Source of the DNA: Methylomonas sp.
GTDB lineage: Bacteria; Pseudomonadota; Gammaproteobacteria; Methylococcales; Methylomonadaceae
DNA length: 21,894 nt
Direction: 5' to 3'
Assembly (NCBI GenBank): GCA_026990815.1
Contig: JALXCS010000088.1
Span: 2,585-24,478 of the forward strand
Within the stretch, counting starts at the first letter, position 1. Each line of letters begins with the position of its first letter. Below are positions 16,388 to 21,894 of this stretch, in pieces. The notes under the pieces are model-generated. The model searched no databases and was not told the origin of the DNA. It saw nothing but the letters and a program-made list of their open reading frames with translations. The position numbers and the translations under genes were made by a program.

Positions 16388-17031
16388 AAAACAGATTTGA
16401 TTTGATTATTTTTGATTGGGATGGCACTTTGGTCAATTCGATAGACTGGATTGTTGACTGTATTCAAAAAGCAGCGGCGGAATGTGGCTGCGGGATTCCT
16501 GGGGATCAGGAAACCCGGGATATTATTGGTCTAAGTATTAAAAAAGCCATGCAAAAATTATTTCCCGGACTAGATGCTGTGACCCAGGAAAGTCTGGTTA
16601 AGCGTTATAGCGAGCTGTTTTTCAGTAAAAAGATAGCTAGGAGTGATTTGTTTGAGGGGGTATATCCGTTGCTTGAAGATTTGAAAAAATCAGGATATCA
16701 GTTGGCTGTCGCTACTGGGAAAAATCGTGTTGGTTTGGATAAAGCGCTTTTGGATACTCAAACTGTTGATCTTTTTGAGGTGACTAAATGTGCTGACGAA
16801 ACTATGTCAAAACCAAATCCAGCCATGTTGAATGAAATTATAAACCATCTTGACGTAAGCAAGGAAAGAGCAGTCATGGTGGGTGATTCCATTCACGATT
16901 TGCAAATGGCTGCAAATGCTGATATTGCTGCTATTGGTGTCGCTTGTGGGGCGCATTCCGTAGCGACTCTAGAGCAATATAATCCGTTGCATTGTTTGCA
17001 GCGGACACATGAATTACACAAACTTTTGTAA
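16384..17031 (+). CDS. HAD-family phosphatase, phosphoglycolate phosphatase-like
   Basis: The 215-residue product is a haloacid dehalogenase hydrolase of subfamily IA. Its motifs are in order: DWDGT (11-15) with nucleophile D11 and acid/base D13, T111 in VATGK, K143 in SKPNP, and GDSIHD (167-172) with D168 and D172 for magnesium. A helical cap (about 17-85) lies between motifs I and II. The start overlaps the rluC stop by four bases, so it is translated together with rluC. The same rne / rluC-HAD-S49 peptidase arrangement occurs in Pseudomonas. The substrate cannot be told from sequence: phosphoglycolate, another small phosphate ester or a cell-wall sugar phosphate are all possible. Confidence 0.9.
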   Translation: MKNRFDLIIFDWDGTLVNSIDWIVDCIQKAAAECGCGIPGDQETRDIIGLSIKKAMQKLFPGLDAVTQESLVKRYSELFFSKKIARSDLFEGVYPLLEDLKKSGYQLAVATGKNRVGLDKALLDTQTVDLFEVTKCADETMSKPNPAMLNEIINHLDVSKERAVMVGDSIHDLQMAANADIAAIGVACGAHSVATLEQYNPLHCLQRTHELHKLL

Positions 17032-17040
17032 GAGGTAAAA

Positions 17041-18021
17041 ATGTCTGAAAATCCAATGGAATCATCTTCGATGGGAACAAAATCTGAAAAACCAGGGTGG
17101 GAAAGAGAGGTTATTGAAAAACTGGCTTTTGCAGCTGTAGATGAGCAAAAAAAGACCCGAAGATGGGGGATCTTCTTTAAAAGTTTAATGGCGGCCTATT
17201 TGTTGGTTTTATTAATAATTGCTGTCTATCCCCGATTTTCCAATGGTCTAGGTCCTTCTGGTAAAAACCATACTGCGGTAATTGATATTGTTGGCATGAT
17301 TGCTGAAGGTGAGGAAACCAATGCGTCAGCTGTGATTAAAGGTCTAAGGGCAGCAGTTAAAAATTCCGGAACCAAAGGAATTATTTTGCACGCAAATTCA
17401 CCGGGTGGTAGTCCGGTGCAAGCTGATTATATTTATAATGAAATAAGATCGATTAAAAAAAAGCATCCTGATTTGCCGATTTATGCCGTTATTTCAGATA
17501 TGTGTGCTTCAGGTTGTTATTACATTGCAGCAGCAGCAGATAAAATTTTTGTTAATCCGGCCAGCATTGTGGGCTCAATTGGTGTGATTATGAATGGCTT
17601 TGGTTTTGTTGGCACGATGGAAAAGTTTGGTGTCGAGCGTCGTTTAGTGACTGCAGGAGAGCATAAAGCCATCATGGACCCTTTTTCTCCAGTGAAAAAG
17701 CAGGAAATAAAATATATGCAAACGCTGATTAACCAAGTTCACAAGCAATTTATAAACGCGGTGAAACAAGGTCGCGGAAAGCGTTTAAAAGAAACGCCAG
17801 AAATGTTTTCTGGTTTAGTCTGGACCGGTGCCGAAAGTATTAAATTAGGTCTGACGGATGAGATTGGTAGTGATGATTTTGTGGCTCGGGAAATTATTGG
17901 AGCCAAGAAAATTGAGAATTTTACACAGGAAGAAAGATTGATTGATCGGCTGGTTGGTAAAATGGGGGCTGAATTTGGACATGCCTTCGGTACGATCTTA
18001 GGTAATTTGTCGCTTAGGTAG
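17041..18021 (+). CDS. Signal peptide peptidase SppA-like, S49 family
   Basis: The 326-residue product has a cytoplasmic N-terminus of about 45 residues, one transmembrane helix (about 46-64) and a periplasmic S49 serine peptidase domain. The expected Ser-Lys dyad is S157 in DMCASGCYY and K209 in GEHKAIMDPF; HANSPGGSPVQ (117-127) forms the oxyanion-hole region. It is the short, single-domain form like Bacillus SppA, which works as an oligomer, rather than the tandem E. coli SppA. It probably degrades signal peptides left in the membrane after export. AGAGG at 17031-17035 is 5 bases before the ATG and overlaps the stop of the phosphatase gene, so it is the last gene of the rluC unit. Confidence 0.93.
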   Translation: MSENPMESSSMGTKSEKPGWEREVIEKLAFAAVDEQKKTRRWGIFFKSLMAAYLLVLLIIAVYPRFSNGLGPSGKNHTAVIDIVGMIAEGEETNASAVIKGLRAAVKNSGTKGIILHANSPGGSPVQADYIYNEIRSIKKKHPDLPIYAVISDMCASGCYYIAAAADKIFVNPASIVGSIGVIMNGFGFVGTMEKFGVERRLVTAGEHKAIMDPFSPVKKQEIKYMQTLINQVHKQFINAVKQGRGKRLKETPEMFSGLVWTGAESIKLGLTDEIGSDDFVAREIIGAKKIENFTQEERLIDRLVGKMGAEFGHAFGTILGNLSLR

Positions 18022-18050
18022 CACAAAGATAAAGATGCAGCGAGTTATTT

Positions 18051-18809
18051 TTATAGTTTAATAATTGAGTAACCACCGGCTGACCATTTTAGTACGCTGG
18101 CCGAGTCTTTTTTCCATTCGGCCAGTACAAATCGCTGTGCTGGTTTTTGGTTAATCTGAATATTATGGATAGCAGGCCGATGTGTGTGGCCATGTATAAG
18201 TCGTTGAACATTATATTGGCACATGATTTTAATTACTGTGTCACGGTTGGCATCCATGATTTCCTGGTCCTTTTTGCGTTTATGGAAAAAGCTCCGAAAA
18301 CGATACCATCTGGCGTAGAGAATTCTCAAGAGCAGTGGTTTTGTTAAAACCCTATTGATCCATTCCGGAGTATGCGATTTTTTTCTAAAAGCTAAATATG
18401 GAAGGTCATCGCTACATAATAAATCGCCATGCATAAGTAGAGTTGGTGTACCAAAAAGGTCTATTACTGCATAATCTTCCAGTAAAGTAACGCCCGTTTC
18501 TTTGCAAAACTGCTCGCCGATCAAAAAATCACGATTCCCGCGCTGAAAATAGACAGCAGTACCCGAGTTCGTCAGCTTTTTTAAATGCGCCCTGATTTTT
18601 TTTCCTGGCGGTGTGAAATCATCATCGCCAACCCAGGTGTCAAATAGATCCCCGAGAATATACAAAGCTTTAGCATTGCTCCCATAGTTAACTAAAAAAT
18701 CCAGAAATCGTTTAGTGACTTCCGGCTTTTCGATAGCAAGGTGAAGATCAGAGATAAATAGAATTTCGTTCTTCAAGAGTGGGATTTTGAGAAAAAAAGG
18801 ATTGGCCAC
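18051..18809 (-). CDS. lpxH: UDP-2,3-diacylglucosamine hydrolase LpxH
   Basis: LpxH is a peripheral membrane metallophosphoesterase that cleaves UDP-2,3-diacylglucosamine to lipid X and UMP, the fourth step of lipid A synthesis. With the GTG start at 18809 the product has 252 residues. Metal ligands: D21 and H23 in SDLHL, D54 in GDLFDTW, N92 in GNRDF, H127 in MHGD, and H208 and H210 in HGHTH. The start is uncertain. The GTG lies inside a hairpin followed by a T-run, and an in-frame TTG at 18776 would give MKNEILFISDLHL, closer to the E. coli start MATLFIADLHL. Neither has a clear ribosome site. It is 38 bases downstream of the cyclophilin gene, as in E. coli ppiB-lpxH. Confidence 0.95.
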   Translation of the reverse strand: MANPFFLKIPLLKNEILFISDLHLAIEKPEVTKRFLDFLVNYGSNAKALYILGDLFDTWVGDDDFTPPGKKIRAHLKKLTNSGTAVYFQRGNRDFLIGEQFCKETGVTLLEDYAVIDLFGTPTLLMHGDLLCSDDLPYLAFRKKSHTPEWINRVLTKPLLLRILYARWYRFRSFFHKRKKDQEIMDANRDTVIKIMCQYNVQRLIHGHTHRPAIHNIQINQKPAQRFVLAEWKKDSASVLKWSAGGYSIIKL

Positions 18810-18829
18810 GAAGGGTATGTTTCGTGGCC
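18792..18829 (-). terminator. Terminator-like hairpin overlapping the lpxH start
   Basis: On the minus strand GGCCACGAA (18829-18821) and TTCGTGGCC (18812-18804) form a perfect 9-bp stem with an 8-base loop, then AATCC and seven T. This is a good intrinsic terminator for the cyclophilin gene, but the GTG start of lpxH is in its second arm. It may terminate, attenuate or cover the lpxH start. Confidence 0.65.
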
Positions 18830-18847
18830 GTATAAATTAATCAAATA

Positions 18848-19429
18848 TTATTCGACTATTTCCGCTTTGGTGATGACGATATCAGTTTTTGGAACATCCT
18901 GATGGGGGCCGTGATTGCCAGTTGGTTGTTTGGCCATTTCATCAACGACATCCATGCCTTCAATGACTTTGCCAAAGACCGCATATCCCCAGCCGTTGGG
19001 TGTTGGGCTGGAGTGGTCTAGAAACGCATTGTCTTTAAGGTTGATAAAAAACTGGGCTGTCGCAGAATTTGGATCAGAAGTACGAGCCATTGCAAGAGAG
19101 CCGCGCGTATTTTTTAAGCCATTGTCAGCTTCATTTTTGATCGGGTCGTGAGTCTGTTTTTGTTCGAAATCAGCGGTAAAGCCTCCTCCTTGCGCCATAA
19201 AACTCGGGATAACCCGATGAAAAATGGTGCCATCGTAAAAACCTTCTTTAACGTACTGGATAAAGTTTTTTGAAGAAATGGGTGCTTTTTCTGTATCCAG
19301 CCGAATGACGATGGTACCTAATGTGGTGGTGAGTTTTACTTTATTTGGAGTGTCAGACATTTTGTTTTCCGTTGCAAAAGTGGATGTTGAGGTTAATAAC
19401 AGCATCATGGAAAAAAATATTATGCGCAT
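18848..19429 (-). CDS. Cyclophilin-type peptidyl-prolyl isomerase with signal peptide
   Basis: The 193-residue product has a signal peptide (about 1-19, cut after STSTFA) followed by a complete bacterial cyclophilin domain (30-193). The active-site stretch FHRVIPSFMAQGGG contains catalytic R72, and QFFIN contains Q126 and F127. It speeds cis-trans isomerisation at proline bonds, here most likely in the periplasm, like PpiA. Its location, divergent from cysS and upstream of lpxH, is that of the cytosolic ppiB in E. coli. The ATG at 19429 is chosen because AGGGA (19441-19437) is 7 bases before it; the open frame continues upstream with no family resemblance. A second in-frame ATG (residue 24) would yield a cytosolic form. 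Confidence 0.93.
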   Translation of the reverse strand: MRIIFFSMMLLLTSTSTFATENKMSDTPNKVKLTTTLGTIVIRLDTEKAPISSKNFIQYVKEGFYDGTIFHRVIPSFMAQGGGFTADFEQKQTHDPIKNEADNGLKNTRGSLAMARTSDPNSATAQFFINLKDNAFLDHSSPTPNGWGYAVFGKVIEGMDVVDEMAKQPTGNHGPHQDVPKTDIVITKAEIVE

Positions 19430-19436
19430 AAAGTTA

Positions 19437-19441
19437 TCCCT
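19437..19441 (-). promoter_or_regulatory. Ribosome binding site of the cyclophilin gene
   Basis: AGGGA on the minus strand, 7 bases before the ATG at 19429. It decides for the signal-peptide form over the longer open frame that begins at 19621. Confidence 0.65.
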
Positions 19442-19547
19442 GTTGTTGATGCAAAAGTGGAATTCTATGTTTTTTTTGCTTGAAAGAGAAGCCTTAATCT
19501 TGTTAGATTGAACAGATTTACTAAAAATTACGTTTAATATCGATACC

Positions 19548-20933
19548 ATGCTGAAAATATATAACACACTGGCGCGCCGAAAAGAACAATTTAAGCCACG
19601 GGTTGAAGGCAAAGTGGGCATGTATGTCTGCGGGATGACAGTTTATGATTTTTGTCATATCGGACATGCCAGAGTGATGGTGGTGTTCGATACAGCGGCT
19701 CGATATTTTCGTTATTTGGGTTATGACTTAACCTATGTCAGAAACATTACCGATATTGACGATAAAATTATCCAACGGGCTAACGAAAATAATGAGCAGT
19801 TTTCTGATTTAACAGAGCGTTTTATCGAAGCCATGCATGAAGACGAAAAAGCGCTGGCTGTATTGCCGCCAGATTTGGAGCCAAGAGCGACCCAGTCAAT
19901 GGACGATATCATTAAAATGATACAGGCCTTGCTGGATAAAGGCTTGGCTTATGTTGGTTCTAATGGCGATGTGTATTATTCGGTCACTAAATTTCCAGAT
20001 TATGGGCAATTGTCAGGGAAAAATCTGGCTGATTTGCAGGCTGGAGAGCGTGTCGAAGTGGATCAGGCGAAACAAAACCCTTTGGATTTTGTGTTATGGA
20101 AAATGGCCAAACCTGGCGAGCCATCATGGGAATCGTCCTGGGGGCCGGGCAGACCTGGCTGGCATATCGAATGTTCAGCCATGTCAACAGGTTGTTTGGG
20201 AAATCATTTTGATATTCATGGTGGCGGTATGGATTTACAGTTTCCCCACCATGAAAATGAAATCGCCCAGTCCGAAGGTGCGACCGGAGAACAATTTGTC
20301 AATGTCTGGATGCATAATGGTTTTGTGCGTGTCAATGAAGAAAAAATGTCCAAATCTTTGGGGAATTTTTTCACGGTACGCGAAGTTTTAAAACGTTATC
20401 GACCCGAAATCATCCGGTTTTTTATTTTATCGAGCCACTATCGCAGTCCATTAAATTATTCTGAGGAACATCTCGACGAGGCGGCTGCCGCATTGACAAG
20501 GTTGTACACCGCATTACGAGGGGTTAAACCAAATCAAACGGCGATTGATGAGCAATTCAAACAGCGCTTTCAGCAGGCAATGGATGATGATTTCAATACC
20601 CCCGAAGCTTTGGCTGTTTTATTTGAAATTGCCAGAGAGTTAAACCGAGCCAAAGAATCTGATTCTGAAAAAGCATCAGCTTTGGCTGGAACATTAATAA
20701 AATTAGCCGATGTTTTAGGGGTTTTGCAAGATAACCCTGAGCAATTTTTGAAAGGTGGAGATAATATCGAAAGCGCTATTTCTGAACAAGAAATTGAGGA
20801 AGCCATCCAGAAAAGACTGGAGGCAAAACAAAGCAAAAATTGGGCATTAGCAGATCAAATCAGAGATGAACTAAAGGACCAAGGCGTTGTTTTGGAAGAT
20901 GTACCAGGTGGAACCAATTGGCGCAGAGAGTGA
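19548..20933 (+). CDS. cysS: Cysteinyl-tRNA synthetase
   Basis: The 461-residue class I synthetase is the same length as the E. coli enzyme and charges tRNA-Cys. HIGH is at residues 37-40 and KMSKS at 266-270. The zinc ligands that read the cysteine thiol occupy the same numbers as in E. coli: C28, C209, H234 and E238. The C-terminal part (about 320-461) is the helical tRNA-recognising and anticodon-binding region. It is transcribed divergently from the cyclophilin gene across 118 bases, a conserved arrangement; a weak promoter (TTGTTA at 19500, TAAAAA at 19522) may lie there. Its TGA is followed three bases later by the next gene, so the two are one operon. Confidence 0.98.
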   Translation: MLKIYNTLARRKEQFKPRVEGKVGMYVCGMTVYDFCHIGHARVMVVFDTAARYFRYLGYDLTYVRNITDIDDKIIQRANENNEQFSDLTERFIEAMHEDEKALAVLPPDLEPRATQSMDDIIKMIQALLDKGLAYVGSNGDVYYSVTKFPDYGQLSGKNLADLQAGERVEVDQAKQNPLDFVLWKMAKPGEPSWESSWGPGRPGWHIECSAMSTGCLGNHFDIHGGGMDLQFPHHENEIAQSEGATGEQFVNVWMHNGFVRVNEEKMSKSLGNFFTVREVLKRYRPEIIRFFILSSHYRSPLNYSEEHLDEAAAALTRLYTALRGVKPNQTAIDEQFKQRFQQAMDDDFNTPEALAVLFEIARELNRAKESDSEKASALAGTLIKLADVLGVLQDNPEQFLKGGDNIESAISEQEIEEAIQKRLEAKQSKNWALADQIRDELKDQGVVLEDVPGGTNWRRE

Positions 20934-20936
20934 ATA

Positions 20937-21566
20937 ATGAATGAAATTAACGATCAATCGATTCAGGATTTTCTCGACCAGTTAGCCAGCAAAAAACCAA
21001 CTCCTGGTGGCGGCAGTGTGGCTGCAATCATGGGGGCGAATGCTGCCGGGTTGATCGGTATGGTTTGTAATCTCACCATTGGAAAATCTCAATATGAAGA
21101 AGTTGAAGATGAGATGCGGGCGTTATTGCAAAAATCTGAAGCATTACGCAGTCAGTTTGTTGATTTAATAAATAAAGATATTGAAGCGTTTGAACAAGTT
21201 ATGGCGGCTTACCGATTGCCAAAAGCAAGTCGTGGTGAGCAAAAGATACGAAGTGAAACAATTCAAGAAGCTTTAAAAAAAGCAACAAATGTTCCTTCAT
21301 CGTGTATTCGGTATTGTGCAGAGATTATTCAGTTGAGCAGGGCAGCTGCAGAAAAAGCTAATAAAAATGTTATTACAGACGTAGGTGTTGCTGCCGAGGC
21401 GGCTCGAGCAGCATTAAAAAGCTCTACTCTCAATGTTTACGTCAATATTGCCGGAATTAAGGATCAATCATTTGTTAATGAAACAGTTACAGAATTAGAA
21501 GAAATTTTTGAAGAGTCTGAAATTGCTGCAGAAGAAATTTATCAATCTGTAAAGGAACAGCTATGA
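20937..21566 (+). CDS. Methenyl-tetrahydrofolate cyclohydrolase (FchA-like, cyclodeaminase family)
   Basis: The 209-residue product belongs to the formiminotransferase-cyclodeaminase C-terminal domain family. It shows the signature PTPGGGSVAAIMGANAAGL (about 22-40) and the following MVCNLTIGKSQYEEVE, and is otherwise all-helical. In methylotrophs the stand-alone protein of this size, FchA, hydrolyses 5,10-methenyl-H4F to 10-formyl-H4F together with MtdA. In others the family member acts as formimino-H4F cyclodeaminase in histidine breakdown. No hut genes are nearby, so the C1-pathway role is favoured. It starts three bases after cysS and probably shares its transcript. Which reaction it performs cannot be settled from the sequence. 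Confidence 0.85.
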   Translation: MNEINDQSIQDFLDQLASKKPTPGGGSVAAIMGANAAGLIGMVCNLTIGKSQYEEVEDEMRALLQKSEALRSQFVDLINKDIEAFEQVMAAYRLPKASRGEQKIRSETIQEALKKATNVPSSCIRYCAEIIQLSRAAAEKANKNVITDVGVAAEAARAALKSSTLNVYVNIAGIKDQSFVNETVTELEEIFEESEIAAEEIYQSVKEQL

Positions 21567-21618
21567 ATCTAGGATAGATTTATAGGGTTTTAAGTCTGTC
21601 AGTAAACAAAAATAACCA

Positions 21619-21647
21619 TTGACGATTTCAATAAAACTCAGTATTAT
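21619..21647 (+). promoter_or_regulatory. Sigma-70 promoter of the tRNA cluster
   Basis: TTGACG (21619-21624) and TATTAT (21642-21647) each match consensus at 5/6 and are separated by the ideal 17 bases. Transcription would start near 21654, about 46 bases ahead of tRNA-Pro. It is the best promoter match in the window. Confidence 0.7.
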
Positions 21648-21699
21648 TCTCCTTTTTACATTGCTGGCAACGACTGGCAAGAGCAAAAAAGAAATTGTA

Positions 21700-21776
21700 C
21701 GGGGTATAGCGCAGTTTGGTAGCGCGCCTGCTTTGGGAGCAGGATGTCGGGGGTTCGAATCCCTCTACCCCGACCA
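21700..21776 (+). tRNA. tRNA-Pro (UGG anticodon)
   Basis: Acceptor CGGGGTA (21700-21706) pairs with TACCCCG (21766-21772), then A73 and an encoded CCA. The anticodon stem CCTGC/GCAGG holds the loop TTTGGGA with anticodon TGG at 21734-21736. The C1-G72 pair and A73 are typical of bacterial tRNA-Pro. It is 77 bases long. Confidence 0.97.
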
Positions 21777-21784
21777 ATTATTAT

Positions 21785-21861
21785 GCGCTTGTAGCTCAGC
21801 TGGATAGAGCATCGGCCTTCTAAGCCGAGGGTCGCAGGTTCGAATCCTGCCAAGCGTGCCA
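21785..21861 (+). tRNA. tRNA-Arg (UCU anticodon)
   Basis: Acceptor GCGCTTG (21785-21791) pairs with CAAGCGT (21852-21858) with a G-U wobble at position 1-72, then G73 and an encoded CCA. The anticodon stem TCGGC/GCCGA holds the loop CTTCTAA with anticodon TCT at 21819-21821. It reads AGA and AGG. It follows tRNA-Pro after 8 bases and is probably cut from the same transcript. Confidence 0.96.
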
Positions 21862-21880
21862 TTTTCTGGTTTGATTTAAT

Positions 21881-21894
21881 GGTGAGCGTAGCTC
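21881..21894 (+). tRNA. Start of a third tRNA, probably tRNA-His, cut by window edge
   Basis: The last 14 bases read GGTGAGCG-TAGCTC. TAGCTC is the usual position 8-13 of bacterial tRNAs, leaving GTGAGCG as the 5' acceptor strand with an extra G before it, which suits the G-1 of tRNA-His. A Pro/Arg/His tRNA group is found in other gammaproteobacteria. The anticodon lies outside the window. Confidence 0.55.

Noticed and set aside
19430..19621. 64-residue upstream extension of the cyclophilin frame
   Set aside because: It overlaps the divergent cysS start, has no family resemblance, and a good ribosome site precedes the internal ATG.
21619..21807. Plus-strand frame of 62 residues starting at TTG 21619
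   Set aside because: Its start codon is part of the -35 box and its body runs through tRNA-Pro into tRNA-Arg; no ribosome site.
21656..21862. Minus-strand frame of 68 residues with GFEPATLGLE and GIRTPDILLP
   Set aside because: It is the reverse translation of tRNA-Pro and tRNA-Arg; such peptides recur in databases as spurious proteins.
1..21894. CRISPR arrays, insertion sequences, prophage or defence genes
   Set aside because: No regularly spaced repeats, transposase or integrase motifs, or foreign-looking gene blocks were seen, although a tRNA cluster lies at the right edge.

Overview
The window reads as a chromosomal housekeeping stretch of a gammaproteobacterium. The order rlmE-ftsH-glmM-tpiA-secG-tRNA-Leu, skp-fabZ-lpxA-rnhB-dnaE, divergent rne/rluC followed by an HAD phosphatase and an S49 peptidase, and lpxH-cyclophilin opposite cysS are all classic gammaproteobacterial neighbourhoods. 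Protein lengths and catalytic residues align nearly residue for residue with the E. coli proteins. The DNA is A+T-rich by eye, and TTG starts are common. A 209-residue methenyl-tetrahydrofolate cyclohydrolase-type gene (fchA-like) directly behind cysS, plus a membrane-bound c-type heme protein at the left edge, would fit a methylotroph or methanotroph such as a low-GC Methylococcales. That is inference, not proof.

Layout. 1-568 (minus): 5' part of an unnamed membrane protein with one CxxCH heme site, cut by the window edge. 770-6374 (plus): rRNA methyltransferase rlmE, protease ftsH, a clear terminator, then glmM, tpiA, secG and tRNA-Leu(GAG) ending in a second clear terminator. 6594-12557 (plus): periplasmic chaperone skp, fabZ, lpxA, rnhB, dnaE. 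12615-14786 (minus): RNase E, convergent with dnaE across a 15-bp perfect stem. 14787-15412: a long non-coding divergent region holding a probable rne leader. 15413-18021 (plus): rluC, HAD phosphatase (4-bp overlap), S49 peptidase. 18051-19429 (minus): cyclophilin with signal peptide, then lpxH. 19548-21566 (plus): cysS and fchA-like. 21619-21894 (plus): promoter, tRNA-Pro(UGG), tRNA-Arg(UCU) and the first bases of a third tRNA, probably tRNA-His.

How the genes work together. Cell-envelope synthesis dominates: GlmM makes the amino-sugar precursor for UDP-GlcNAc, LpxA and LpxH act on lipid A, FabZ supplies the hydroxyacyl pool, SecG and Skp serve export, and FtsH is in E. coli the protease that controls LpxC. 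The rest is RNA and translation (RlmE, RluC, RNase E, CysS, tRNAs), replication (DnaE, RNase HII) and core metabolism (TpiA, FchA-like).

No mobile element, CRISPR array or defence island was seen. The points most worth a second look are the truncated heme protein, the rne leader with an attenuator-like hairpin, a terminator-like hairpin overlapping the lpxH start, a Met in the LpxA acyl-chain ruler position, a secreted cyclophilin in the ppiB locus, and several genes missing from otherwise conserved clusters (folP, lpxD, lpxB, rimP-nusA-infB).
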